Shown: piece after piece, positions 11,268 to 21,839 of the stretch
Numbering within the stretch: position 1 is the first letter of the stretch
Layout of the letters: each line of letters begins with the position of its first letter
Origin: Lactarius indigo
Taxonomy: Eukaryota; Basidiomycota; Agaricomycetes; Russulales; Russulaceae
NCBI GenBank assembly: GCA_025766275.1
Contig: JAFKAC010000031.1
Span: 1-64,000 of the forward strand
Direction of reading: 5' to 3'
DNA length: 64,000 nt
Translations under genes and position numbers: made by a program
The notes under the pieces: model-generated
The model's input: only the letters and a program-made list of their open reading frames with translations
Databases searched by the model: none
Told to the model about the DNA's origin: nothing

Positions 11268-12653
11268 ATGGACCAACATCGACATTCACCGCAACCAACT
11301 GACCAATTTTCTTGGGATCCCGTCCGCGTCGGTGACTATGACCCAGAATTTTCAACACAATTGCGGAGTCTTCTTGTGTCAGACGCAGGCATATTCCACG
11401 ACACTTGGGACAACTCACCACTTCTGTCGATGACTCGACAGCACAGAGATGGTTATTTCTCTTCAATCATTGGTCAAGTGAGTCTACAATCACAATTCAC
11501 GTAGGTTAGCGGGTTTTGAATATCTCAATGCTAACACAGGTGGACGCGATAGCGAACAATCGTACTCCTGTAGTTGCGGGTTCCTCGAATCACCAACCTT
11601 CACCAGAATTCTCCCATTTAGACAAGGTCCGTATAACATGCGTACTTGGGTACCGTTAAATGTCATGACAAATGTCTGAAATGTCTGTCAGATATTTCAG
11701 GGTTCAGTGGATGAAAGCGCACACCAACGACCATTCATGGTTCTATGGTCCCTCTCAGATGTTTTTCCTGGACCTCAAACGCGAGTGGGAGTATCCGATG
11801 CACAATTCGCGGTCCAGGTGGACTCTATGGCTGGTGGCGCCCAGAGGAAACGAAATTTTGCTAGAGACACAAACCAAATTGGTGAGTTAGTTGGCACCAC
11901 AGCATACCGGCGTGACTGATTAAACTTGGCATTCTCGGTGTGGCTCTCCCCCTCGCAGACGACCATATATTGAACGAATCTCTGGTCATCACAGACGTCG
12001 TAGCCAACTCGAGTGCCGCTGAGCGCTATAAGACAGAAATTCCGATGATGCCGTTTGGTGGAAAGTTGTTGCCAGACAACTGTTCTTATCTACCGGCACC
12101 TTTCAGGTGCTCGACAAGCGGCTCCAAGAGACTTCGTACAAAGTATCAAGAAGCGGACCGAGCCGAGCCAACACATGACAAGGGCGGACACCTAGGTGAG
12201 CCGTGCCGCCCTACTTATTCTTTTTTTCGTCCACGATCTGCTATCGGATAAGTAGCTGATTTGGACCTAGTAGCTTCTGTCCCAGCACCCTGCTTGAAAT
12301 CATGTACGCCACAGGACCGAGGCATGAGGGTAGAAAAGATGGCCAAGGGACAGTATCAATGCAGTTCCTGTGGGGTCATCTTTGCTCAGCGCCAAGGTCT
12401 TTCGAGGCACCGCAAGGATAAGCATGAGCCCAAGAACCAGTGTGGCTTCTGCAAGGATTTCACGTGGTCCAAAGGGCGCTATTATATGTACCAAAGACAT
12501 CTTCGAGAAGAGCACCCTGACGCAGTGCAATCGCCGTCAGTCAGTGTGACCCTGATTGCACGCAGACGAGGGCGTCAACGTGAAGGGATGGCACTCGTGC
12601 CAAGATTCTGTTTTCAATCACAGTATCTTGGTGTCGGATTCGAGTGTGGCTGA
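11268..12653 (+). CDS. two-finger C2H2 zinc-finger protein, copy C (intact, 5 exons)
   Basis: Exons 11268-11477, 11540-11626, 11701-11881, 11959-12195 and 12256-12653 join in frame to 370 codons with GT-AG introns (phases 0, 0, 1, 1). Each junction matches its equivalent in copy E. The start MDQHRHSP is shared with copies D and E. The C-terminal exon carries a classical finger CSSCGVIFAQRQGLSRH...H (CX2CX12HX4H). A second finger begins CGFCKDFTWSKGR and ends in RHLREEH (CX2CX15HX4H), with a long, aromatic-rich loop. The N-terminal ~240 residues are polar and have no domain I recognise. The kinase that follows copies A and B is separated here by the nested transposons. DNA binding in the nucleus is inferred from the fingers only; the target is unknown. 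Confidence 0.7.
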
Positions 12654-13335
12654 ATCTGCTGCGCTGGGTTGCGGGTCTCGCTAGTTTTCTCATGATGGGC
12701 GGAGGTGAGCACATGCGCAATGCCAATGGAGGCTATTGTAGGCAACATTTGTCAGCGTGACCCCGTGACTCGAATGTGTCTTGGAAATTGTCTCCGAGTC
12801 GAAGTCTAGCTTGAAGTGTATGATACTACTGAACGTGTCTCTCTCGAAATATGTGTTTAGTCTACGGTTTTCTTATGATACCGAATCAGAATTATCTCGT
12901 CCGTTTTTGCCTCTACTTGATTTCCCTGTCACTTTCATTACACAGAGCCTGAGGTCCAAGCAGACGTCCCAGTGTACTAAGTCCACGACTGCATTAATTT
13001 TTTTCGCCTTTTATCTGTTTCCTTCTATTTTGTCGGTGGTTGTGTTATGTGGGCTCAGGTGGTAGGTGTCCATACCGCTTTTACAGTGAGTTAGAGGAAA
13101 TGTCACCCTACACGATCTGGGCGCCTATGGCCAAGCCTATGGCGGTAGTCTTCCTGTTGCTGCAACATTCGGCAGCTCTCGAGTCAATATACAGCTTTTC
13201 TTCCCTATTCCCATTAGCTTTTGGTTTTTTAGGAAACGGAAGTCATCGGTGCTGTCGGTCAACGTTCAACGCCGATATTTCGGCTGCGGTTCGTCCGAGC
13301 CCCGCGCTGGCACTGGCACCTGGCTGGCATGACGA
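12654..13335. other. 3' flank of copy C up to the transposon nest
   Basis: No gene is seen. The first ~450 bp are a diverged counterpart of 1931-2500 and 6944-7400. It is followed by unmatched sequence up to the probable target-site duplication CATGACGA at 13328-13335. Confidence 0.45.
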
Positions 13336-13859
13336 CAAGGGGGGGCCGGAATTCTTAAAATTGCACGGGGTCGGTAAATTTTTTTAAGGGGTTGGGCCGT
13401 ACCCCCCCCCCCCCCCTACCCCCAAAAAGGAAATTAAATGCCAAATATGGAAATTTCTTAGATTACCCCCCCCCATCGTGCATCGCTAGTGTTGCCGTGG
13501 CTCGGCTCAGCTTGGCTTGGCTCAGCTAAGCACAGCTCGACCAAAAAAGGACGAGCTGAGCTGAGCCACTCCAAATTGAGCTGGCTCAAGCTAGGCTGAG
13601 CCGGCTCAAGCCACCCAAAAGTACGAATAGAAAATTGTACCTTTTTGGGTAGCCTGAGTCAGCCAAGCCAACGAAACCACATTGGAGGTGAGGTCTAACG
13701 CGTGTGAATTCGACCCTCGAATTGTACAGACAAGTCAAGTCCTGGGTCTGAAGATTCGAATCCCCCCCCCGTCGTCCCTCCTCTGCACAAACTGGCCAGA
13801 GGTCTGCGCGCTGTCTGTGCGCTGTTCGCGTTGTCCGCCCGCCGACCTCTGGCCTTTTC

Positions 13860-14350
13860 TGTGCTCTCACCGCCCCTCGCTTGCTCTGGTTGCCCCTTGC
13901 CGCCGCTCGTCGCCACTCGCCGCCGCTCGCTCTCTCTGGTGGCTGCTCGTCGCCGCTCGTCACCCCTCGCCGCCCCTTGCCTGCTCTGGTCGCCGCTCGT
14001 CGCCGCTCGCCGCCCCTCGCTCTCGTCGCCACTGCTCGTCGCCGCTCGCCGCCCCTCACTCTCGTTGCCGCCCGTCGCCGCCCATCGCCGCTCCTCTGGC
14101 CACCGCGCAGCCGTTGGTGCCGCTGCCACCACCCTCGCTGCCACCGCTGCCACCGCCCTCGCATCGCCGCTGCTCGTCACCGCTCGCCGCCCCTCACTCT
14201 GGTCGCCGCCCGTCGCCGCCCATCGCCGCTCCTCTGGCCACCGCGCAGCCGTTGGTGCCGCTGCCACCACCCTCGCTGCCACCGCCGCCACCGCCCTCAC
14301 GTCGCCGCCGCCGCCACCGCCGCCACCGCCCTCGCGTCGCCGCCGCCACC
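13860..14350. repeat. GC-rich minisatellite inside the hAT
   Basis: CGCCGCTCGTCGCC-like units are repeated. The longest visible pair is two tandem copies of about 138 bp (about 14037-14174 and 14175-14312). The repeat is open in several frames on both strands, which is a composition effect and not evidence of genes. Confidence 0.8.
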
Positions 14351-14629
14351 ACCGCTACCACCCTCACTGCTGGCGCTGGCACCCGCCCACCTTCGGACGA
14401 CCATCGGGTGCCCCTGGATGCCTCGGACACCCTCGGAAGGCCCTCGGACACCCTCGGACAGCCCTCGCGCACCCTCCTCTTGCCCCTCCACACCCCCCTT
14501 TCTCTTCCCACCCCCTTTTCCCTCTCTGGCCACCCCAGGTGAGTCGCACAGGTCCCCTACTTTTATGTAGTTCATTCCTAGGTACAAATACATGTATATA
14601 GCCTTGTTGCAAATAAAATTCTCTTTAAA

Positions 14630-17600
14630 CTACTGCTCACTAATGCCCCTGAGATAAGCCCTCAAGTCCTCAACTGGTCTGACTGCCTCCATTCCCTCCA
14701 GCTCTTCCATTTCATCCTTCTCTCCAAGCCCTTCAGTAAAATTGAGTTCCCTTTTATACTTTGCCTGGAACTTGAGTATCTGTATGGCTTCCATGCTGCC
14801 TGGCTTAAGGCGGTTCCTCCTGGCTCTAGCTGTCTCCTTGCTTGCTGAGAAGACACGCTCACATGGGACTGAAGTGGCTTGAATGGGGAGTAAGTCCATG
14901 GCAAGCTTGAAGAGTGTTGGCCACTTTTTCTGGTGTTCCTGCCATTCCAACTACTGTCAGTACTCCCTAACAAAATGAACCATTCTACATACCTGCCAGA
15001 ACTCAAGAATATTGGCATATTTGACTGGGGCTGCTAGATAGTCATCAACTTCACCTTCTAAGGTATTTGCCTGTGGTCTGTAGACAGGCATTGGGCCAAT
15101 ACCAAGGTTTGCCAAAGTGGCCTGCATGCCACCAAATGGTTCAGGGGGTGGAGGGGGTACAGTTGATCTAGTAGGGGCTCTAGATGGTGTGTACAATGGT
15201 CTGAGCTACTTAGAATTTTAGTTTTAGAGTAGCATGATAAAATTAAAAGCACTCACTGCATCAAGGAGGTGGCGCTTTACTGCTTCAGAAACATTTGATT
15301 GGTAGTGTTGCTTGAACCATTCAAGCTTTGTCAAAGGGTTAAGAACTGTTTACATGAGATGAGAAATTATGCAGAATATTAAGACAGCCACTCACCCATT
15401 GAAAGCTGATATACTGGAAGGTCAAGGGCCTGCATAGAATATGGAACTATCTTCTCTGAAGCTTTTCCAATAATAAGACCAATGTCCTGTCTCTCAGTCT
15501 CCAAGGTATTTGCCAAGTCATTCAGGGTTTTTAAAAAGCCCTCAAATGCAGCAACTGTGCCACAAAGTGTTGGCGTCTTCTCATAAGAAAGTGATTGCTG
15601 ATACCAGAAGGGGATCTAATAAATAAATTAATAGACAATCAGAGAGAGAAAATGTCTGCACACCTGAAGAATTCTCTGAAGTCCCCCAAGGACCCTCCAA
15701 TCTTCCTCATTTAATGGGTCTGGCCCTCCCTCCTGAGTAAACCTATCAATTGCCTAACTAAAAGTTAGCATTAGAATTTATTAAATGGCTTAAAAAATAC
15801 CTCTCTCAAAATAAATGCCCTCTTGATCATTAAATAGGCAGAGGACCACCTGGTCTCCACATCAAGAATTAATTGCAAAGGAGGCACATTTGACTCCTTT
15901 GCAATTGTAGAAAATATATCACGCCTTCGTGATGAGTTGCGGATCTATTATAAATAAATTAGAAAAAAAAAAAAAAAAAAGAAAAAACTCGGAAAAAGAA
16001 ACAAGAAAAAGAAAAAGAAAAAGAAAAAGAAAAAGAAAAAGAAAAAGAAAAAGAAAAAGAAAAAGAAAAAGAAAAAGACAAAAGACAAAAGACAAAAAAA
16101 CTCGAAAAAAAGAAGGGAAAAAGAAGAAAAAAAAGAAAAAAAAAAAGGAAAGGCTCACATAAACAATAATTTGCTGAAGCCTTTTAACTTGGTCAAAACC
16201 AAGTTCAACTGCTTCCTCAAGCATTGCCTTGCATGCAAGATTTACAATATGGGCAAAGCATCTAAAAAGTGTTAGCAAAAAAATATTAAATAGTTTGACA
16301 CTTACCTGATGTGGCGCTGCTCTGCAGAAAACCCAGTATTAGGATATTGCTTCTTTAACTGAGTTTCTAGTGCCTCCATCATAGAGCTGTTGTTGGATGC
16401 ATTATCTGTTGTTATCCAACCAATCTTTATTTAAAAAAAAATTAATTAGTCGAAATTTATATATAAAATGAAGTAGACATTACCTTTCTTTCAAGCCCCA
16501 TCCTAGTAATGATAAAATGAAAGACCTCAGCTAACCTCTCTCCAGTGTGGGACCCAGGAAAATAGACAAATCCAATAAGGTCAGCTCTAAGGGTTAGCTT
16601 TTGCTGGCCATCTTGAGTCTGGATCTGCTCCAGCCAGTGAGCAGTAACAGCCATGTATGGCTTGAGGTCAGGGTCTGTCCACATGTCTGTGGTAAAAGAG
16701 ACCCTCCCAAGGCAGCTTGTCTAAATAGAAGTTAGCCCTCAAGCACTAAGATATAATAATAAAATATTACCTGAATATGCTGAGACAAATTGTGGAGTGC
16801 CTCTGTACAGTTCTCCACAATGCGCTTCTGCATAGTGGTCCTGTGAGGGATGTCTGCATCACTCAGCTCAGGGCGGAGTAGGAGACACAGGTGGCGGAAC
16901 TCTGGTCTCTCCACAATCATCATAGGCTAAAAAAAAAAAAAAAAAACATTAAATAGGGAAAAAAAATTAAAATTAAATAAAAAACCTGATCTGTGGCAAC
17001 AATAAATTGCACAAGGCCATCTAAAAAGTTGTCTTGAGTGAAGGGAGTGCGGTGCCTAGCTTGATGCTCTACAGGAACTCCAGTAACTCTTGCAACAGCT
17101 TCTTCTCCCTCTTTACCTCTCAGCTCAATTTTGAGTCTTTGGCACTCTGTAACCCACTCATCTGCATGGTGATTGAGCAGATGGGACCGCAGAGGACCTG
17201 TTGCAGTAGTGGAGCGATATGAGTGTACTTTGATGGACGCATCCTCTTGATGAAGTATCCTATAAAAATAATTTTTAGAAATAAAAATAAAAATAAGAAT
17301 AAAAAACTCACAAGCAAAACTTGCACTGTTTCTTCCCATCAACAGCCTGAAAAAACCTCAAGGTGTCATCACCTGAGCCCAGCCTTGAACCAGCTTTTTG
17401 AGCCCTCCTTGGGCGGCGAGTTGGAGTTGGAGGGTCAGAGTTGCCTTCCTGAGGGCTATTGAAATTAGCACCACCCTCCTGAGAGCCATCTGACCCATTT
17501 CCAAGGTCAAAGTTCTCAGGTTGGGGTGAGCTAAGGCCTCCCTGTATTAAATTTGTTAAAAAATGATTATAAAATTAATAAAATAGATACTCACTTGATT

Positions 17601-17924
17601 GGCAGCCTGAGCAGGTGAAGAACCTGCAAAGGGGTCCTCTCCCTGCTGTGAGGGTCCAGGAGGGCCACCTGAAGCTGCAGAAGAGCCTAGATTAAAGTGC
17701 ACATGTCTGGCACTGGCAACTGATGTCTGAGCAGCTGTGGATGAGACTAACACAATATGAGTGTATGGATACCATCAAAACAATGAGCACATACCATCAA
17801 GCTGAAAAGACATCTCCAAAGCACCACCAGGAAGCTCCCGCTGTTTGACCTGGCTCTTCTTGGTCTTTGGCCTTTTTGGAGTCCTCTTGGGTGTTGAAGG
17901 GGCCCTCTTCCTAGATCCAGCCAT
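14630..17924 (-). CDS. hAT transposase, intron-rich, no break seen
   Basis: The minus-strand reading runs from MAGSRKRAPSTPKR at 17924 to the stop at 14630-14632 in roughly eleven exons with short AT-rich GT-AG introns. A basic leader comes first, then a BED-type finger (KKQCKFC split by an intron, then LRSHLLNHH). Next come a hAT segment around IVERPEFRHL (about 16905), TTDMWTDPDLKPYMAVTAHWL (about 16690-16620), TTDNASNNS (about 16410), CFAHIVNLACKA (about 16260), and RWSSAYLMIKRA. The C-terminal hAT dimerisation region is PTLFKLAMDLLPIQATSVPCERVFS (about 14920-14840). The D of TTD, the D of TTDNAS and the late CERVFS glutamate fit the hAT DDE triad. It would cut and paste the element by its TIRs. 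Splicing was judged by eye and expression is not shown. Confidence 0.85.
15962..16153. repeat. A/G-rich microsatellite in a transposase intron
   Basis: Tandem AGAAAA units with poly-A edges fill most of this stretch. They lie between two transposase exons on the minus strand, so they belong to an intron. On that strand the tract would form an unusually long polypyrimidine run close to the downstream acceptor. Confidence 0.85.
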
Positions 17925-18329
17925 AGTAGACGTAGCCAAGAGTAGTACAAAAAAAAATAAAAGAAGCAAGCTGAAGTAGATCAGCTGAGATCAGGCAGAG
18001 ATGAGGAGAGATGAGACTGTAGCAGACAGCAGGAGCCGAGATGAGAGTGTGGGAATGCGCGTCGTACATGCGGTGGCTGCGAAAATTCCTTGCCCTTGCA
18101 TTGCGCAACTCGCGTTCGTGCTCGCGAGCACCACTGGCACGGGTTTACGACCCACCCTCTCTCTTGGCCACAAAGTAAGTACTTCTTTTTTTTTTGCCTG
18201 GCTCACTGACTCGCCCACACGCGCCCTCGCAGGTAACAAGGCAGCGGCAGGACCTGCCCTGCGATAGCCACGCCCCGAACCCCCAAGCCCCCAAGGCAGC
18301 CACGGCGATGGCGCCAGCCCTGGGGTGCG

Positions 18330-18940
18330 ACGACCGCGACCGCGACCACAACCACAACCACAACCACAACCACGACTACGACCACAACCACGACTACGAC
18401 CACGACCACGACCGCAACCGCAACCACCACCACGACCACCACGACCACCACGACCACCACCGCGGCAACCGCGACCACCACGGCGACCACGACCACCACA
18501 GCGACCACCACGGCGACGGCGACCACGACCACGACCACGACTACGACCACGACCGCAACCGCAACCGCAACCACGACCACGACCACCACAACCACCACCG
18601 CGGCAACCGCGACCACCACGGCGACCACGACCACCACAGCGACCACCATGGCGACCGCGACCATGACCGTGGCGACCACAACCACGACCACAACCACCAC
18701 TGCAGTGACCGCAACCGCAACTGCGACCACAACCACCACCGCGACCACCACCACCACCGCGGCAACCGCGATGACCATCGCGATGACCATCGCGACAACC
18801 GCAACGACAACCGCGACCACCACCACCACCGCGGCAACCGCGACCACGACCGTGACGACAACCACGACCGCGGCGACCGCGATTACCACCGCGGCAACCG
18901 CGACGACCGCGACCACCACCGCGACCACGACCACCACCGC
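18330..18940. repeat. GACCAC/GCAACC microsatellite inside the hAT
   Basis: About 600 bp of CGACCAC, CAACCAC and GGCGACC units that drift in register. It resumes at 27213-27275 after the LTR insertion, showing that the tract was there first. It encodes D/H/N-rich, P/R-rich, T/A-rich or V/A-rich frames depending on phase and strand; none shows gene-like features. Confidence 0.85.
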
Positions 18941-19351
18941 TGTAACGCCGTCACAGCGTTAGCTCGACTTGAGCTCGGTTAAGGCGACTTTGATGACTTA
19001 GCTGGTCACGCCTTGAGGCGTATGGCACGAAGGCTTAGTCTAGATGTTCGAAGACACTAGTATAACTGCGGCCCTGCTCCTGTTATGGCAGAGGTAGAAA
19101 GGGAAGATGAAGACAAGAAGTGACGATTGAAGAAGACCAAGATGGCTCATCCTGGTCTTCCGCAGCTATCTTAAATACAAGAAGAGCAGGCTTTCAAGCG
19201 CTGCTATGAGTCATCGTAATGTAGCGTCCAACGTATCACGTAAGTACCGCAATCCTAATACTACTACTACCTGTACTAGGATCGAGTCACTCTCAAACTC
19301 CTAACTCCTGCGTAAACTCCGAGTCCGTGACTAATCTACCTTACCGCCGTA

Positions 19352-19860
19352 TGTTACGGTACGGACTTAGTGACTCATCACACACGACTCATGACCGGTT
19401 ATGACTACGGTCCGGCATTAGTATTAGTCATGGACTCTTACATCGTATCAGTCAGCACAGTAGTTCACATGTGATTGTGACTCATGTATGACTCATTCCT
19501 AGGATAGCGGTACTAGGGTTCGAGCTAGTTACGCTATTGGTTACCTACTATTCTAGCGGCGCTTTAAAGCCCACGCGTATTTGTATAAGTAGTCGACTCA
19601 GAAGACCAAGAGTCTCCATCTTGGTCTTCTTCAATCCACCTTCTAAACAGTCTCTCGTCCGCCTTAGTCTTTGACTAAGTGTGCTTCCCTTAAGTGTCTT
19701 CCAAGGGACACTTCTCTTTATCCTTTTGCTGCAGCGTGTGCCGGAGTGCCCCTGTTCAGCCTGCGTTGGGTTGATACGAGATCCCCATTCGCCTAACTTT
19801 CGCTAAGTCGATTACGCCTTTCCCGAGTCCACGTCGGACTAACGCCAGTGGAGCGTAACA
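19352..19860 (+). repeat. 5' LTR of element 1
   Basis: 509 bp, TGTTACGG to CGTAACA. It is flanked on the left by CCGTA and on the right by the primer-binding site. It contains the TATA box and the predicted transcript start, so U3 is about 19352-19617. Confidence 0.95.
19584..19628 (+). promoter_or_regulatory. core promoter and predicted transcript start of element 1
   Basis: TATAAG at 19584-19589 is followed 34 nt from its first base by ATCTTGGTCTT (19618-19628). That 11-mer is the exact reverse complement of the primer site after the LTR, so the transcript should start at or near 19618. An inverted copy, AAGACCAAGA at 19602-19611, lies just upstream and forms a 10-bp palindrome arm across the start. 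Confidence 0.65.
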
Positions 19861-19862
19861 TT

Positions 19863-19873
19863 AAGACCAAGAT
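19863..19873 (+). promoter_or_regulatory. self-complementary primer-binding site of element 1
   Basis: AAGACCAAGAT begins two bases after the LTR and is the exact reverse complement of ATCTTGGTCTT in the LTR. In Tf1, an 11-nt stretch at the RNA 5' end pairs with the primer site and primes reverse transcription without tRNA. The same length and layout are seen here. Confidence 0.75.
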
Positions 19874-19880
19874 CCCCATC

Positions 19881-21839
19881 GTGGCGTACTCGACCAGAGA
19901 CCAGTGGACGTCCTTCCGTCCCTATCATATTGAACGACGAGGAGATCGCAACGTACCAACAAGATTCCTAGGGGCAGCCCAGTGGAGAGAACGAGGGGAA
20001 GACACTGGATATTTTGTTGAGTTTAACGGTCCCAACCGTTTCCGACCCGTTGAGTTCAATTTCGAACATCTCTGCTGGGTCGAGGTTACTTGGAATCCTA
20101 TAGACCATCGTTGGGATATTGTACGACCGGCAGGAAGAAACTACAACTGCGACGTCGACGCGCGAGAACTCAACAGCCGCGCAGATTACGGTCCTATAGA
20201 CGGACAAACACAAGAGCACACAGACGAAGGAATCAGCGGAGAAGAAGCCTCCGAAAGTCAATCGCCAAGTAGAGGAACAACACCAGCAGAAGACGCCAGT
20301 CTAGGAGCAATTGGCGATCACATTATACAACAAACTGAGTCTCTTACCATTCACCAGCCCGAACCAGAAGTAATTCACATTCACAGCCCAGCAGTCGCAA
20401 TGGCAACTGCCACCATCACGCAAGAGGAACTACAGCTCACCACCGAAGCAAGGGATCAGATAGCCCTGGAAGAGCAAAGACGCATTGCAGAAGAATCGCG
20501 AGCTAACCTAGCTCCCATCAATCCATACACCGGTCATCGAATGACCGACGACGACGTAGCCATCCATCGTGCCATTGGACCGGATGTAGCTGATCCTCCC
20601 AGTGGAGGAGGCGGACCCCCTAACAACTTACCAGGAGGAGGAGGACCCCCGTCGAGAGGACCCGGATTCGGAGGGTTCCCTGGAGGATTCCCAGGAGGAC
20701 CACCAGGAGGAGGACCTCCGGGAGGAGGATTACCAGGTGCAGGTCCTATTATTCCCCCTCCAAGTAACAAGTTAGCTGGTGAAGCGCCTACAGTATTCGA
20801 CGGAGAACGCGCTAAAGTCGAAGTGTTCCTCACTCAATGGCACGTCTACTGGGGCATGAATGCCGACGAAGGCATCATGGCAACTCCATACCGACGCGCC
20901 CTACTTTTCCTCTCATATATCAAAGGCGTCAACGTTAGCGAATGGGTACTAGCCATGCTTACCTGGCTCAACGGCCAGATACAAGCTGGGATACCCCGTA
21001 CCAGCGAAGGGCTATGGAATGAAGTCACACGCAGCTTCATGCAGCGTTTCCGAAATACCATGGAACAAGAGCAAGCACAATACGAACTCAAAAAGGGAGT
21101 TAAAATGATTGGGGGCAACCTAGATGAGTACTGCACCCAATTCGAGCAGTTAATACGCCGCGCTCAGTACAGACTTGACGACCCGCAAACGCTTGATCTA
21201 TTCGCGAGCGGGTTGCCAAAAGACCTATATGAAAAGGTCTATACCCTCGATAACCCCCGCAACTACCGCGAATGGAAAGAAGCAGCCACCACTCGTCAAC
21301 AGCAGTACCTTCACCTCAAAGCAGTATTAAACAAAGGCGTTCCGCAAGGACAAGGACAGGGACAAGGACGACCTCGTCAACAACGACAGTGGCAGGGACC
21401 ACCAAGGAGTTCATGGCAACCAAGGAACCTACGAGACCCAAATGCCATGGATACCTCAGCCGACCGAATCCGAGGGCGACTCGCAGGGGCTGAAGATATA
21501 CTCGCCCCTCGTCCCCCGTACCGACCACGAGGAGGATTCCTCCAAAGAGGAGGAGGACGAAATAACCAAAGGCCAGTCACGTGTTATAATTGTAGAAAGG
21601 ACGGACACATGGCCCGTGACTGTAGGGAACCGCGAGGAGGATATCAAGCATCGACCAGTCGGTACATTGATACCGACTACCATCAACAAGAACCAGAAGT
21701 CGCTACCAGGGCGGTTCAAGACACACCTCCTCAACAGCGCGCCAGCGACTGGCTTAACGGAGTAGCAGGAGAAACTGACGACGTAAAGGACATTATCCTC
21801 CAACAGTTGTGGAAGAAGGAGGGTTTTCAGGACGCCTGA
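19881..21839 (+). CDS. gag: Gag of element 1, probable GTG start
   Basis: The frame is open for about 650 codons from GTG at 19881. The N-terminal region (TRDQWTSFRPY...GYFVEFNGP...DARELNSRAD) is strongly conserved with the Gag at 61590, so it is translated, yet the first ATG in this frame is at 20400. A Gly/Pro-rich linker (about residues 250-295) precedes the retroviral-type Gag domain (VFDGERAKVEVFLTQWHVYWG onward, about 305-450). A CCHC zinc knuckle CYNCRKDGHMARDC lies near residue 570. It forms the particle that packages element RNA. The frame ends at TGA 21837-21839 and overlaps pol. Confidence 0.85.
   Translation: MAYSTRDQWTSFRPYHIERRGDRNVPTRFLGAAQWRERGEDTGYFVEFNGPNRFRPVEFNFEHLCWVEVTWNPIDHRWDIVRPAGRNYNCDVDARELNSRADYGPIDGQTQEHTDEGISGEEASESQSPSRGTTPAEDASLGAIGDHIIQQTESLTIHQPEPEVIHIHSPAVAMATATITQEELQLTTEARDQIALEEQRRIAEESRANLAPINPYTGHRMTDDDVAIHRAIGPDVADPPSGGGGPPNNLPGGGGPPSRGPGFGGFPGGFPGGPPGGGPPGGGLPGAGPIIPPPSNKLAGEAPTVFDGERAKVEVFLTQWHVYWGMNADEGIMATPYRRALLFLSYIKGVNVSEWVLAMLTWLNGQIQAGIPRTSEGLWNEVTRSFMQRFRNTMEQEQAQYELKKGVKMIGGNLDEYCTQFEQLIRRAQYRLDDPQTLDLFASGLPKDLYEKVYTLDNPRNYREWKEAATTRQQQYLHLKAVLNKGVPQGQGQGQGRPRQQRQWQGPPRSSWQPRNLRDPNAMDTSADRIRGRLAGAEDILAPRPPYRPRGGFLQRGGGRNNQRPVTCYNCRKDGHMARDCREPRGGYQASTSRYIDTDYHQQEPEVATRAVQDTPPQQRASDWLNGVAGETDDVKDIILQQLWKKEGFQDA
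21821..21827 (+). promoter_or_regulatory. -1 ribosomal frameshift site between gag and pol
   Basis: GGGTTTT sits in the register G GGT TTT of the gag frame, an exact X XXY YYZ heptamer, 12 bases before the gag TGA codon. Slipping back one base gives GGG TTT TCA and enters the pol frame, which is open across this point. Downstream RNA structure was not computed. Confidence 0.7.

Noticed and set aside
13682..14601. Several overlapping long frames (up to 286 codons) on both strands.
   Set aside because: They come from the GC-rich minisatellite, are open in most phases, and have no domain.
15929..16278. Lys/Arg-repeat and Phe/Leu-repeat frames.
   Set aside because: Translation of the AGAAAA microsatellite, which lies in a transposase intron.
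18203..18982. Long open frames on both strands (Asp/His/Asn-rich, Pro/Arg-rich, Val/Ala-rich, Thr/Ala-rich).
   Set aside because: They are all phases of one GACCAC-type microsatellite with no stop codon in its units.
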